This document shows positions 1-9,500 of a stretch of 39,287 nt of DNA, one piece after another; the first letter of the stretch is position 1, and every line of letters begins with the position of its first letter. The notes under the pieces are model-generated. The model had not been told where the DNA came from, did no database searches, and saw nothing but the letters and a program-made list of their open reading frames with translations. Source of the stretch: Planctomycetota bacterium (GTDB taxonomy: Bacteria; Planctomycetota; UBA1135; UBA2386); NCBI GenBank assembly GCA_029936315.1, contig JAPYTD010000040.1, positions 1 to 39,287 of the forward strand, written 5' to 3'. The translations under genes were made by a program, and so were the position numbers.

Positions 1-1
1 G

Positions 2-3000
2 GTCTGCCTATGCCTTGGCGGCTGTCGTGATGAAGAGCCACTCAGTGGTATCGAAGCCAGCGGTATCGAAACCAGCGGCACGGAAACCAGCGGCACGGAA
101 ACCAGCGGCACGGAAGCCAGCGGCACGGAAACCAGCGGCACGGAAGCCAGCGGCACGGAAGCCAGTGGCACCGACACCAGTGGCACGGAAGCCAGCGGCA
201 CCGAAACCAGTGGCACGGAAACCAGTGGCACCAAGACAACTGGCAGCGAGACCGTTGGCGTGCAGCCGCAGCTGGCGCGCCGCCTGTCCGTGATGTTCTT
301 CGGAGCGCCAACGGCGAACGGTCAGCACCACGATCCGATCACGCGCTACCGAGTCCTGAAGAAGGCCCTCGGTACGGCCGGAGTGGATCTTACGTATGTC
401 GAGGACCCGGCCATCGCCTTCACCGGCGCGATGCTTGGTCAATTCGATGCCGTGATGATGTATGGCAACTGGGCCCAGCGTAGCCCCATGCCGCGTGCCC
501 AGCTGTCTGCATTGCTGGGCTACGTCGATGCCGGCGGTGGCTTCCTGCCCATTCACTGCGCATCCGCGTGCTTTGGTGGGTCGCCGCTGTTCGTGAAGCT
601 CGTGGGGGCCCGCTTTGCGCGCCATGCAGGCGGCGAATTCCAGGTGACCAATGTTCAGCCGGACCATGCGATCTTGAACGCACTGCCGGGGTTCTCGGCG
701 TGGGATGAAACCTACGTGCACGATCAGCATGGCGAGGGTCGCGAGATCCTGCAAACCCGCGAAGGCGAGCCATGGACTTGGACGCGTCGTCATGGCAAGG
801 GGCGCGTATTCTACACCGCCAGTGGCCACGATCATCGTGTCTGGGATCGCAGTGAGTTTCAGCAGCTACTGCAACGTGCCATCATTTGGGCGGTCGGAGA
901 CGACAAGGCCCAACTACTTGCTTCGTTGCAATTGCCGACGCTAGAGACGGAAGCTGTGTCGTTGCCGGGCTATCGGAAGCACAAGGAGATCACGCTCGCG
1001 CAAAAGCCCTTGTCGCCCGAGCAGTCGATGAAGTTGGCGCAGGTGCCGATGGGCATGTCGCTATCGTTGTTCGCGAGCGAGCCGGACATCGTCAATCCGA
1101 TTCACGTCGACTGGGATCATCGCGGCCGGGCCTACGTCATCGAGACGATTGACTACCCCAACAACCTGGCAGCCAAGAATCTCGGTCACGATCGCATCAC
1201 GATCTGTGAGGACACGGATGGTGACGGGCGCGCCGACCGGTTTGTGCGGTTCGCGGAGAACCTGTCGATCCCAACCTCGTTGACGTTTGCGAATGGCGGC
1301 GTGATCTGCACGAACGGGTCCGAGATGCTGTTCTTGGCCGATCGTGATGGCGACGACCATGCCGAGGAACGCACTGTCTTGTTTGACGGATTCCGCATGG
1401 GGGATACCCATGCTGGCGTCTCCAACTTGCGCTATGGGCTCGATGGCTGGGTCTATGCGACGGTTGGCTACTCTGGCTTCAGTGGCGTTGTTGGTGGACA
1501 GAGCCACAACTTCTCCCAGGGTGTGTTTCGTTTCCTGGCGGATGGTTCCGAACTCGAGTTCTTGCAGCACACCACCAACAACACGTGGGGGCTTGGCTTC
1601 ACCGAAGAGTTCGACGTGGTTGGCTCGACGGCGAACGGCAACCCGAGCTTCTACCTGAGCTTCCCGGCAGCGGCCTATGCGCGCGCGGGCATGCAGCAGG
1701 GCCGCACGCCCAGAGCAGATCGCAATCCGCTCTTCTTCCCCATGTCGCAGGACGTTCGCCAGGTCGACCAGTTTGATCGCTTCACGGCAGGTGCCGGTCA
1801 CGCGCTCTATACCGCGCGGCGGTTGCCAAGCGAATACCACAACAACATCGCGTTCGTGTGTGGGCCGACCGGCAAGTTGGTTGGCAACTTCATCATGCAT
1901 CGTGAAGGTGGCGGCTTCCGCGCTGAGCAATCGCCGAACAACCTCTATGCATCGGCGGACGCATGGTCGAGTCCGGTGTGCTGTGAGGTTGGCCCTGACG
2001 GTGCGGTCTGGATCTGTGATTGGTACAACCTGATCATCCAGCACAATCCGACGCCGAGTCTTGCCTCAGCTGGCATCGCCGCCAAGCGTGGTCGCGGCAA
2101 CGCCTACGAAACGCCGCTGCGCGACAAGCAACACGGTCGCATCTATCGCGTGTATCCGACCGGCAGCGACAACGATCCGGTTCCTGTGCTGTCGCCAGAG
2201 GATGGGAAGAGTCTGGTGCAGGGATTGCATCACAGCAACTTGCTTTGGCGTACGCACGCGCAACGCATGCTGGTGGAGCTCGGTGACGATTTGGTCGCGG
2301 ATGCCCTTGAGCAACAAGTGTCACAAGCCGGGGTCGCTGCTCCGCACGCCCTCCAGGTGTTGTCGCAGCTGAGCCTGATCTCTAGGGACGTGTTGACTGC
2401 GGCGTTGCGCTCGAACCACTTGCCGACTCGTCGCGCAGCGATCATGGCGGCGACCCCCGACGATCTAAAGCGCTGCTACATTCGAGACGGTGTTGTTGCG
2501 GCGAAGGGTCGCGAGCTTGCGGAAGTCTTGGTCGGGCTTGCGACGGCGGCGTCGGACCCAGAGATTGGGGCAGCCGTCTATGCGGTAGCCGAGCAACTTG
2601 GTGACAAGCTGTTCGCGGAGCCAGCCATGCGGGATGCCTGGACGATGGCGGCACGTAGCCAGTCGGTATCGGTGTTGGTTGCCGCAAGGAGTGCCGGCTT
2701 CAAGATCGACGCGCCCGAGGCGGGGCAGAATCTGCTCGCCAACGCCGACTTCGAACAAGTGGTTGATGGTGGGCCAGCCGGGTGGACCGACCTCCGCCAC
2801 TACAGCGGCGCGCGCCCGGATGCCGTAACCGTGCGTTCGTCCGACCTTGGCCGCAATGGCACTCGCTGCCTCGAACTGCGCTGCGATAGCATGACGGACT
2901 CGGGTCTTGCGCTGACCGTTCCGCTCGAATCAGGGGCGCGCTACCGACTGAGCGGTTGGGTGCGAACCGAAGACGCAGTCGCCAACGGAAACGCTCCAGG

Positions 3001-3664
3001 CATGATGCTCAACGTTCATGGCGGTCCGCGTACTCGAGGGCTACTCGGAACTACGGATTGGACCGAGTTGTCATTGGAGTTCGCAGCAAGCGGTGGCAGT
3101 GCGGTTGTGCACTGCCTCTTTGGTGGCTATGGCGGGGCCAAGGGCACAGCGTTCTTCGATGACCTGTCCTTGGTGAAGATTGGCGGGGAGCATTCGCTAT
3201 CCGGTGCTTTGGTAACGCTGGCGACGGCAGCAAAGAAGGCCTCTGTCGAGGCGTCAGAGCCGATGGTTCGCAAGTTCCAACCGGACCCATCGGTGCATGA
3301 GGTGGGGGCAGCCGTGTTCCGTCAGACGTGCATTGCCTGCCACGGTTTCGACGGCAAGGGCGTGCCGGGCTCGTTCCCGCCGCTCGACCGCTCGGATTGG
3401 CTGACCGGCGACGTGGACTTGCCCATCAAGATTGTCCTGCACGGCTTGACGGGTCCCGTCACCGTCAACGGGTTGCAGTATCGCAATGCCATGACGCCGT
3501 TGGGCACCACACTCAGCGACGATGAGATCGCTGCCGTACTCACCTTCGTCAGGCAGAGTTGGCGCAATGACGCGGCCGCCGTGGATGCCGCCGCCGTTAC
3601 CAGGTTGCGAGCGGCGAACGCAAAACGCAGCCAGCTATGGACTGCGCCCGAACTCGGCCGCTAA
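2..3664 (+). CDS. Lipoprotein: ThuA / PVC-type dehydrogenase / cytochrome c fusion (5' truncated)
   Basis: The gene begins before the window; 1220 codons are visible. A GTG at 260 looks like a start, but the same frame is open back to the window edge and reads through the end of a signal peptide with a lipobox (LGGC, Cys at visible residue 8) and a Gly-Thr-Glu-Ser repeat linker (residues 15-84). Domains that follow: ThuA-like amidotransferase fold (about 96-300), PVC-type membrane-bound dehydrogenase beta-propeller (about 345-715, starting near SLFASEPD), HEAT-like helices (about 730-895), a carbohydrate-binding-like beta domain (about 907-1060) and a class I cytochrome c with heme motif CIACH (residues 1110-1114) and a downstream Met that could be the sixth ligand. 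Known for the family: exported, probably oxidises sugars or alcohols and passes electrons to its heme domain. The substrate is not known. It is followed 47 bp later by a Gfo/Idh/MocA gene, probably in one operon. Confidence 0.88.
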   Translation, partial: VCLCLGGCRDEEPLSGIEASGIETSGTETSGTETSGTEASGTETSGTEASGTEASGTDTSGTEASGTETSGTETSGTKTTGSETVGVQPQLARRLSVMFFGAPTANGQHHDPITRYRVLKKALGTAGVDLTYVEDPAIAFTGAMLGQFDAVMMYGNWAQRSPMPRAQLSALLGYVDAGGGFLPIHCASACFGGSPLFVKLVGARFARHAGGEFQVTNVQPDHAILNALPGFSAWDETYVHDQHGEGREILQTREGEPWTWTRRHGKGRVFYTASGHDHRVWDRSEFQQLLQRAIIWAVGDDKAQLLASLQLPTLETEAVSLPGYRKHKEITLAQKPLSPEQSMKLAQVPMGMSLSLFASEPDIVNPIHVDWDHRGRAYVIETIDYPNNLAAKNLGHDRITICEDTDGDGRADRFVRFAENLSIPTSLTFANGGVICTNGSEMLFLADRDGDDHAEERTVLFDGFRMGDTHAGVSNLRYGLDGWVYATVGYSGFSGVVGGQSHNFSQGVFRFLADGSELEFLQHTTNNTWGLGFTEEFDVVGSTANGNPSFYLSFPAAAYARAGMQQGRTPRADRNPLFFPMSQDVRQVDQFDRFTAGAGHALYTARRLPSEYHNNIAFVCGPTGKLVGNFIMHREGGGFRAEQSPNNLYASADAWSSPVCCEVGPDGAVWICDWYNLIIQHNPTPSLASAGIAAKRGRGNAYETPLRDKQHGRIYRVYPTGSDNDPVPVLSPEDGKSLVQGLHHSNLLWRTHAQRMLVELGDDLVADALEQQVSQAGVAAPHALQVLSQLSLISRDVLTAALRSNHLPTRRAAIMAATPDDLKRCYIRDGVVAAKGRELAEVLVGLATAASDPEIGAAVYAVAEQLGDKLFAEPAMRDAWTMAARSQSVSVLVAARSAGFKIDAPEAGQNLLANADFEQVVDGGPAGWTDLRHYSGARPDAVTVRSSDLGRNGTRCLELRCDSMTDSGLALTVPLESGARYRLSGWVRTEDAVANGNAPGMMLNVHGGPRTRGLLGTTDWTELSLEFAASGGSAVVHCLFGGYGGAKGTAFFDDLSLVKIGGEHSLSGALVTLATAAKKASVEASEPMVRKFQPDPSVHEVGAAVFRQTCIACHGFDGKGVPGSFPPLDRSDWLTGDVDLPIKIVLHGLTGPVTVNGLQYRNAMTPLGTTLSDDEIAAVLTFVRQSWRNDAAAVDAAAVTRLRAANAKRSQLWTAPELGR
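44..253 (+). repeat. 14-copy 15-bp tandem repeat encoding an SGTE(T/A) linker
   Basis: Fourteen consecutive 15-bp units (consensus AGCGGCACGGAAACC) encode Ser-Gly-Thr-Glu-Thr/Ala. The first two units have Ile in place of Thr, and the last two drift (SGTKT, TGSET). The array starts seven residues after the predicted lipidated Cys, so it forms an acidic, Ser/Thr/Gly-rich flexible tether between the membrane anchor and the ThuA domain. Because the unit is a multiple of three, copy number can change without breaking the frame. All three forward frames are open through it, which produces misleading repeat-rich shadow ORFs. Confidence 0.92.
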
Positions 3665-3711
3665 TCGACTCTGCTCACCATCCGTCGCCTTGACGCCAAT
3701 CATCTTTCGAT

Positions 3712-4833
3712 ATGACCAAGTTACGCGCCGCAATTGTTGGCCTCGGCTTTGGCGCTGAGTTCATCCCCATCTATCAAGCTCATCCGAACGCGGAGATGTT
3801 CGCCATCTGCCAGCGCAATCAGGATCAGCTGAACAAGATCGGCGATGCGTTGGGCATTGCGCGCCGCTACACCGATTACGAGGAGCTCCTGCGTGATCCG
3901 GACGTGGACTTCGTGCACATCAATACGCCGATTCCCGACCACGCCAAGATGACGATCGCGGCACTTGAGGCTGGCAAGCATGTCGCCTGCACGGTGCCGA
4001 TGGCGACCAGCGTTGCGGACTGCAAGCGCATCGTCGACTTGTGCGCCCGAACGGGGCTCAAGTACATGATGATGGAGACCGTCGTGTTCAGCCGCGAGTT
4101 CTTGTTCGTCAAGGAACTGCTCGCGAAGGGCGAGCTCGGCAAGCTGCAGTTCTTGCAGGCAAGCCACCAGCAGGACATGGACGGTTGGCCGGGCTACTGG
4201 CCGGGCTTGCCGCCGATGCACTACGCAACCCACTGCGTTGGCCCGATGCTCGGCTTGCCGAACAAGGATGCGGAGTATGTCTCGTGCTTTGGCTCGGGAA
4301 CGATCCGCGAGGAGATGATTGCCATCTACAACTCGCCGTTCGCGGTGCAGACGGCGCATGTAAAGCTGCGTGACAGCGACTTGTCAGCACGCATCATTCG
4401 CTCGCTGTTCGACACGGCCCGGCAATACCGCGAGAGCATCGATGTCTACGGCTCGAAGAAGACGTTCGAATGGCCGCTGATCGAAGGCGAGCAGGCGGTC
4501 GTTCACACTGCGAAGAAGCCCGAGGGGGAGATTCCGCAGCGAGTTGAGGTGCCTGACTATGCGCACCTGCTTCCCGAGCAAGTCCGCAGGTTCACGACCC
4601 AAGGCGTCTACGACATGGATGCCAACGAACACCTGTCGTTCACGCAAGGCGGTGGGCACGGCGGCAGCCACCCGCATCTTGTGCACGAGTTCTTGAGTGC
4701 CTTGCTAGAAGATCGCGAGCCGTGGCCGAACGCGAAGCAGAGCGCCAATTGGACCTGCGTCGGCATCCTTGCCCACGAGTCTGCGATGGCAGGTGGCAAG
4801 CGTCTCGACTTGCCCGACTGGACCTTCAGCTAG
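3712..4833 (+). CDS. Gfo/Idh/MocA family oxidoreductase, 373 aa
   Basis: A NAD(P)-binding Rossmann domain opens the protein (AAIVGLGFGAEF, residues 6-17), followed by the family's typical D-F-V-H-I-N-T-P strand (66-73) and a C-terminal alpha/beta domain. Members interconvert hydroxyl and keto groups on sugars or cyclitols. The usual Glu-Lys-Pro signature, whose Lys is often catalytic, reads Thr-Val-Pro here (residues 94-96, in HVACTVPMATS), so Lys is replaced by Val95. His170 and His174 (MHYATH) are candidate active-site residues. No signal peptide is seen, so it is probably cytoplasmic. It sits between a dehydrogenase/cytochrome fusion and an SGNH hydrolase on the same strand, consistent with a role in handling oxidised sugars. 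Family call is firm; the reaction is unknown. Confidence 0.92.
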   Translation: MTKLRAAIVGLGFGAEFIPIYQAHPNAEMFAICQRNQDQLNKIGDALGIARRYTDYEELLRDPDVDFVHINTPIPDHAKMTIAALEAGKHVACTVPMATSVADCKRIVDLCARTGLKYMMMETVVFSREFLFVKELLAKGELGKLQFLQASHQQDMDGWPGYWPGLPPMHYATHCVGPMLGLPNKDAEYVSCFGSGTIREEMIAIYNSPFAVQTAHVKLRDSDLSARIIRSLFDTARQYRESIDVYGSKKTFEWPLIEGEQAVVHTAKKPEGEIPQRVEVPDYAHLLPEQVRRFTTQGVYDMDANEHLSFTQGGGHGGSHPHLVHEFLSALLEDREPWPNAKQSANWTCVGILAHESAMAGGKRLDLPDWTFS

Positions 4834-4900
4834 AACTACCCCGACCGCCTACGCAGTCTAGTCATCGACTACTTAGCAGTCTGTATCTCGGTTTCTGTTC

Positions 4901-6418
4901 ATGACCATCTCAGCCCCTCCGCTCTTTGGTGTCGCTACCTCTCTCTTGCTCCGTGCTGCGCAGGCCATGACGTCGGCCTTCGCATGTCTGATCGTGTGCG
5001 GCGTGCTGGCTTCGACGATGCCGGCCCAGAAAGACCAGGCCCATTCGGCTACCAAGAGTCCAGCCGTCACGGCGCAACCCAGAATCGCCGAGTGGTGGTT
5101 CGCCCGACATGCTGAGAAGATCGGTTTGATGAGCAAGGGCGACATCGACTTGCTCATGGTCGGCGATTCGATCACCAACAACTTCGATACCGTTGGATTG
5201 AAGGTGTGGCAGGAGCACTTTGTACCGCGCAAGGCCATCAACCTCGGGTTCGGTGGCGACCGTACCAACCACGTGCTGTGGCGTCTCGACCATCTACCGA
5301 AGCTCAAGGTGTCGCCAAAGGGTGCTGTGGTCATGATCGGCACCAACAACATCTGTTGGGGCAGTGACAAGCCTCAGCAAGCGGCGCATGGTGTGCAGGC
5401 GATCGCGAGGAAGCTCAACAGTCTCTACCCGGAGATGAAGATTCTGGTCCTGGGGGTCTTTCCGCGCAGAAGAGAAGCGAGCCATGCGCATCGCAAGCAG
5501 ATCGTCGAGCTCAACTCCTACCTTCCCGGGTTGGTCGGCGAGATCCCGAACGCGAAGTTCTTGGACATCGGCAAGGAGTTCCTCGACGAGAGAGGCTTCT
5601 TGTCGAAGGAGATGATGCCCGACACGACGCATCCGAGTGCCGAGGGCCACCGCATCTGGGCCGCAGCGATCAAGCCGGAACTCGACAGGATGCTGGGTGC
5701 CGTTGTGGAGCAGGCTGTGAAGAAGGTGGAGCAGACCGACCCGAAGAAGGCGGCCAAGCCAAAGGGCAAAGCCAACGGCGACAAGGTCTACCTGATGAAG
5801 GTGTTCCGCAAGAACGGCCTACTCCTGGGCAAATCCAACAAAGGCAGGGCCAGGATCGTATCCGGCCCCAAGGCAGTGGCATTGATGCGCGGCAAGGCGC
5901 CTGGGAAAACCTGGCAGGTCGCATTGGGCAAGCACCGCTTTCGGGTCAGCATCGAGAACGTCACCAAGCTTGGCATCCAAGCAGCCCTGAAGAAGATTGA
6001 ACGGGTGCCGCCGCTCTATCGACGATGCTTTGAAATCGTTTCAGAGCAAGGCAAGGACGGCATCGCCTTCTACAAGTCGCTCGGCGGCGCGGCTGCCCAC
6101 GGTGGCCAGCAGTACTTGAACATCATCGACCGTGCCGACGCGAAGGTGATGGTGCACGAGGCTGGGCACATCATGGAGCAGCGCGCCCGCGACAACGAAA
6201 AGGACATCCTGACGCGATGGGAGCGTGCCATCGCCAAGGACGACGTGTCCATTTCGCGCTACGGCGATCGCGTTTCGCATGAGGATCTAGCGGAGTTTGC
6301 CGCGCTGTATGCCTTCTGTCTCGACTCTGGTAACGGCGAACTCACCAAGCTGAAACGTAAGTCCCCGGCGCGCTACGCCCTTTGGAAGCGCATCCTCAAG
6401 CTCGCCAAAGCGAACTGA
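4901..6418 (+). CDS. Exported SGNH/GDSL hydrolase fused to a zincin-like domain
   Basis: The first half (about residues 75-265) is an SGNH esterase of the platelet-activating-factor acetylhydrolase type. It has GDSIT with nucleophile Ser90, the GFGGDRT block, GTNN with Asn149, and DTTH with Asp241 and His244. These proteins remove acyl groups from carbohydrates or lipids. After a Lys-rich linker (about 275-300) comes a second domain with HEAGH at residues 419-423 and a downstream HEDLAEFAALY segment (Glu461/Glu465), the arrangement of a gluzincin metallopeptidase. Export is suggested by a hydrophobic stretch. An ATG at 4967 (residue 23) would begin a cleaner signal peptide than the first ATG at 4901; neither has a clear ribosome-binding site. 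The last gene of the rightward group, it ends convergently with the next gene. Confidence 0.87.
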   Translation: MTISAPPLFGVATSLLLRAAQAMTSAFACLIVCGVLASTMPAQKDQAHSATKSPAVTAQPRIAEWWFARHAEKIGLMSKGDIDLLMVGDSITNNFDTVGLKVWQEHFVPRKAINLGFGGDRTNHVLWRLDHLPKLKVSPKGAVVMIGTNNICWGSDKPQQAAHGVQAIARKLNSLYPEMKILVLGVFPRRREASHAHRKQIVELNSYLPGLVGEIPNAKFLDIGKEFLDERGFLSKEMMPDTTHPSAEGHRIWAAAIKPELDRMLGAVVEQAVKKVEQTDPKKAAKPKGKANGDKVYLMKVFRKNGLLLGKSNKGRARIVSGPKAVALMRGKAPGKTWQVALGKHRFRVSIENVTKLGIQAALKKIERVPPLYRRCFEIVSEQGKDGIAFYKSLGGAAAHGGQQYLNIIDRADAKVMVHEAGHIMEQRARDNEKDILTRWERAIAKDDVSISRYGDRVSHEDLAEFAALYAFCLDSGNGELTKLKRKSPARYALWKRILKLAKAN

Positions 6419-6444
6419 CTCCCAAACAATCGAGGTTTACAGCC

Positions 6445-6522
6445 ATGAGAATGCTCGCCGTGTTGGTTGCCCAACGTCACTGGCAAGCCGCGGTTCCTGA
6501 ATCGTCGGTCGCCGCCGAGTAG
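6445..6522 (+). pseudogene. Possible 5' stub of a lost exported-protein gene (25 aa)
   Basis: A 25-codon ORF starts MRMLAVLVA, like the beginning of a signal peptide, and is preceded by GAGG nine bases upstream of its ATG. It stops before any mature domain and lies between two convergent genes. It may be the left-over start of a deleted gene, or chance. Small real peptides cannot be excluded. Confidence 0.25.
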
Positions 6523-6544
6523 CTCCGCCGCTTGCGTAGCTACT
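6518..6544. terminator. Weak inverted repeat between convergent genes
   Basis: AGTAGCT (6518-6524) pairs with AGCTACT (6538-6544) around a 13-base GC-rich loop, between two converging genes and overlapping the stop codon of the leftward one. There is no T-run on either side, so it is only a weak candidate for a bidirectional terminator. Confidence 0.2.
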
Positions 6545-9500
6545 TGTGGGGGTGTTGCTGCAGAAGTTGGGCGGGATTGTAGAAGCTGCGGATGCGCCTC
6601 GTCTTCGCGCGCACAGCCTTGACCTGCTCGGGGCTAATGAAGGGCGCCTCGTTGCCAAAGGTGTTCCTGACGAAGGTGAGCACGGCAGCGAGCTCCTGAT
6701 CGTTGAGCAAGCTTCGGAACGCCGTCATCGGCACGTAGCCCGGGTACTCCTTGCCCTTGACCGAGATCGGGCCCATCAAGCCATTGAGGGTCAGCCGGAT
6801 CAGCCGCTCTTCGTCTTGGAGAACCCACCTGGTGCGATCGAGCGGCGGAAAGCCGCCGGCGGGTAGACCCTTGCCATCAGGCTGGTGGCAAGTGACGCAG
6901 TAGCCCGGCTGGTGATAGATCTGCTCACCCATGACAAAGAGCTTCTTGGCGTCGCCGGTCAGGGTGGTCACAGCGGGCGGCCGGGCCACGATCTTGGCGG
7001 CCTGCTGATTGAGATGAGCCTTCGCTACCCGGTGTGCTTGTTTGCTGTACTTGTCGATCGTCTTTTGGCCGGCGGCCGTCACGATCGGCATGCCCTGTTC
7101 TTTGCCGATCCACGAAGCAGCGGTGATGGCCTCGAGACGAACGCGGCCGTGATCGTCGTTGGCGGCAGCCATCAGCAGTTCGGCCTGGTTGCCAATTCGA
7201 TGGCCACTAAAGCGCAGCACCCGAACCGCGGCAGAACGGATTCGGTGGTCGCTTGATTGCAGGAGCTCGCCGAGCAGAGTCGCGTCGACCTGGTCGGCGC
7301 CCCAGCTCACCCAGAGAGCCTCGAGCCGGTGATGCTGATACCTGGGTTCGGTCTCATCGAGAGTCGCCACCCACTTTTTCAGAGCGGCCAAGACCTCAGG
7401 CTGGTTGCGACCACGGAGCTCGCGACGGGTGCGGTAGCGGCTGCGGGCTTCGTGCAAGCGCAAGTTGTTCAGCAGTTCGGTGACGCTGCTGCCGTGAATC
7501 TTGGCGGGCGTCACCAGTGGCCGTGAAGGATAGGTCACGCGATAGATGCGGCCGTGGGCGTGATCGCGATGCGGATCGCGAGCGTTGTGCTGCATGTGCC
7601 CGATCAGCACGTTGTGCCAGTCGGCGATGTAGAGGGATCCGTCCGGTGCGAACTCGAGGTCGACGGGTCGGAAGTTTCGGTCCTTCGATGAGAACAGGTC
7701 CTGGCGGTAGCGGGTCGTGAATCCGGTGCCATCCTCGATCATCTGGTGTTGCTTGACCCCGAGATACCCGATCGAGTTGCAGAGCAACAAGTCACCCTGC
7801 ACGTCATCCGGGAAGTGCCTACTGGAGAGGAACTCCAGCCCGGAGGTGGGCCGCACCTTGTGGCTGGTCAGGATGTCCGGCGCCCCCAAGCCGACGCCAT
7901 AGCGTGACTTTACCGAACCGGGCATCATCCACGTGGCCGAGGGGCCAGACGTGTGCACGAAGAAATCCTGGCCATGGTCATCGAACGCGATGCCCCACGG
8001 ATTGGGGATGTTGAACTGCGCGTAGCGGATCAGCTGCTTGCGCTGCGGTGAGTAGCGGAAGAAACCGCCATTCGTACCGCGCACCGGACCGTAGGCGGTC
8101 TCGACGTTGGAGTGCAGGAAGACGCCCTCGGCCATCATGATGGCGCCCGATGGATCGGCGCAAAACGCGCTGATTGCGTGATGGGTGTCGTGGTCATCGA
8201 ACCCGCTGAGCAACACCTTGACCCCATCGGCGTGATCATCGCCATCGTGATCCTCGAGTAGCACCAGGCTGCCGCTCTGCGACACGTAGACACCTTCGGG
8301 CGCGATCTCGAAGCCGATCGGAACGTGCAGATTGTCGGCGAACACGGTCTGCTTGTCGGCCTTGCCGTCGCCATCGGTGTCTTCCAGGATGATCAGCTTG
8401 TCCTTGGGGCGGGCATCCCCGATCCGGTAGTGCGGGTAGCTCGGCATCGTGGCAACCCACAGGCGGCCCTTGTTGTCGAAGGAGATCTGCACCGGGTTGG
8501 CGAGGTCGGGGAACTCGGCTTCCGAGGCGAACAGCTCGATCTTGTAGCCCTCGGGCACGGTCAGCTCCTTGGCGGACTGCTCACCCGAGACGTAGTCGGG
8601 GTTGCCGTTCTTGGCGCTGGGTTTGTAATTGCTCGGAACGGCCTTCAGCACGTGTGTCTTCGCATCGGCAGCGGCCACATCGAAGTCCGTGCCGTGCAGT
8701 GCATGCGCGATCGCGAGGTCCCGAATCGCGGTCATCTCACGGATCTTCTGGAACTCGTCCGGATAGTTTTGCGGACCGTACGGGTTGTAACGGCGACCAC
8801 TGGAGTGCACGCCGTTGGGCATCTTGTACTCGTTGAGCCAGCACCAGGTCTTCTCGCGCACAGCGGCGTGAACGGTCGATCGCCTGGCTGGTTTGGCGAT
8901 GGCGGTCTGGCCGAAGATGGCTGTGGCCAACAGCGGCGCAAGCTTGCGGTAGCCGAGCTCATTGAGCAGGGCGCCATCCGTGGTGTACTCGTCACTCGAT
9001 TCGTGCCATGCCAGGGTCGCCGTGAAGGTATCGACGAACAGCGCGCCATTCTTCGCGGCGACCTCGCGCATCGCCTCGGTGTAGATGGCGAGATTGGCGT
9101 TCTCGACCGCACCGTTCGGCGTGTGGTACTTCGCCGACAGATCTTGAAAGGCGGTCGGCGCGACCAGGACCAGTTGGGGTGGTGCATCGCCGTTGTAGCG
9201 TTGGGTTAGCGTGTGTTGCACAAACGCTTCCAGCTCGCCTTTGAAGTTCTTGAGACCGCTTGGTCCAGCGAACGACGAGTTAAAGCCAAAGAAGGCGATG
9301 ATCGTGTCTGCCTGCAACCGAGTCAGCCACTCGTCGGGAGTCTTGTAGTGTCCCCGGCTACCAGAGCCCTTTGCCAGTTCCGTTTGGAAGCGCTCCGCGC
9401 CAGCGAACGCCCATGGCGACTTGCGACTCGGATGTGGACGAAAGCCCGGCGTGTTGCCTTCATCACACATGTTGCGGATGAACAGCTCTTGGTCGGGGAA

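Noticed and set aside
15..293. A small ORF with basic ARKPA repeats, like a histone H1-type protein
   Set aside because: It is the +1 shadow of the 15-bp repeat; all three frames are open there. Only the frame joined to the lipobox and ThuA domain makes biological sense.
8..835. Long minus-strand ORF with FRATGFGAAG-type repeats
   Set aside because: Antisense of the repeat and of the ThuA domain; no signal, domain or start support.
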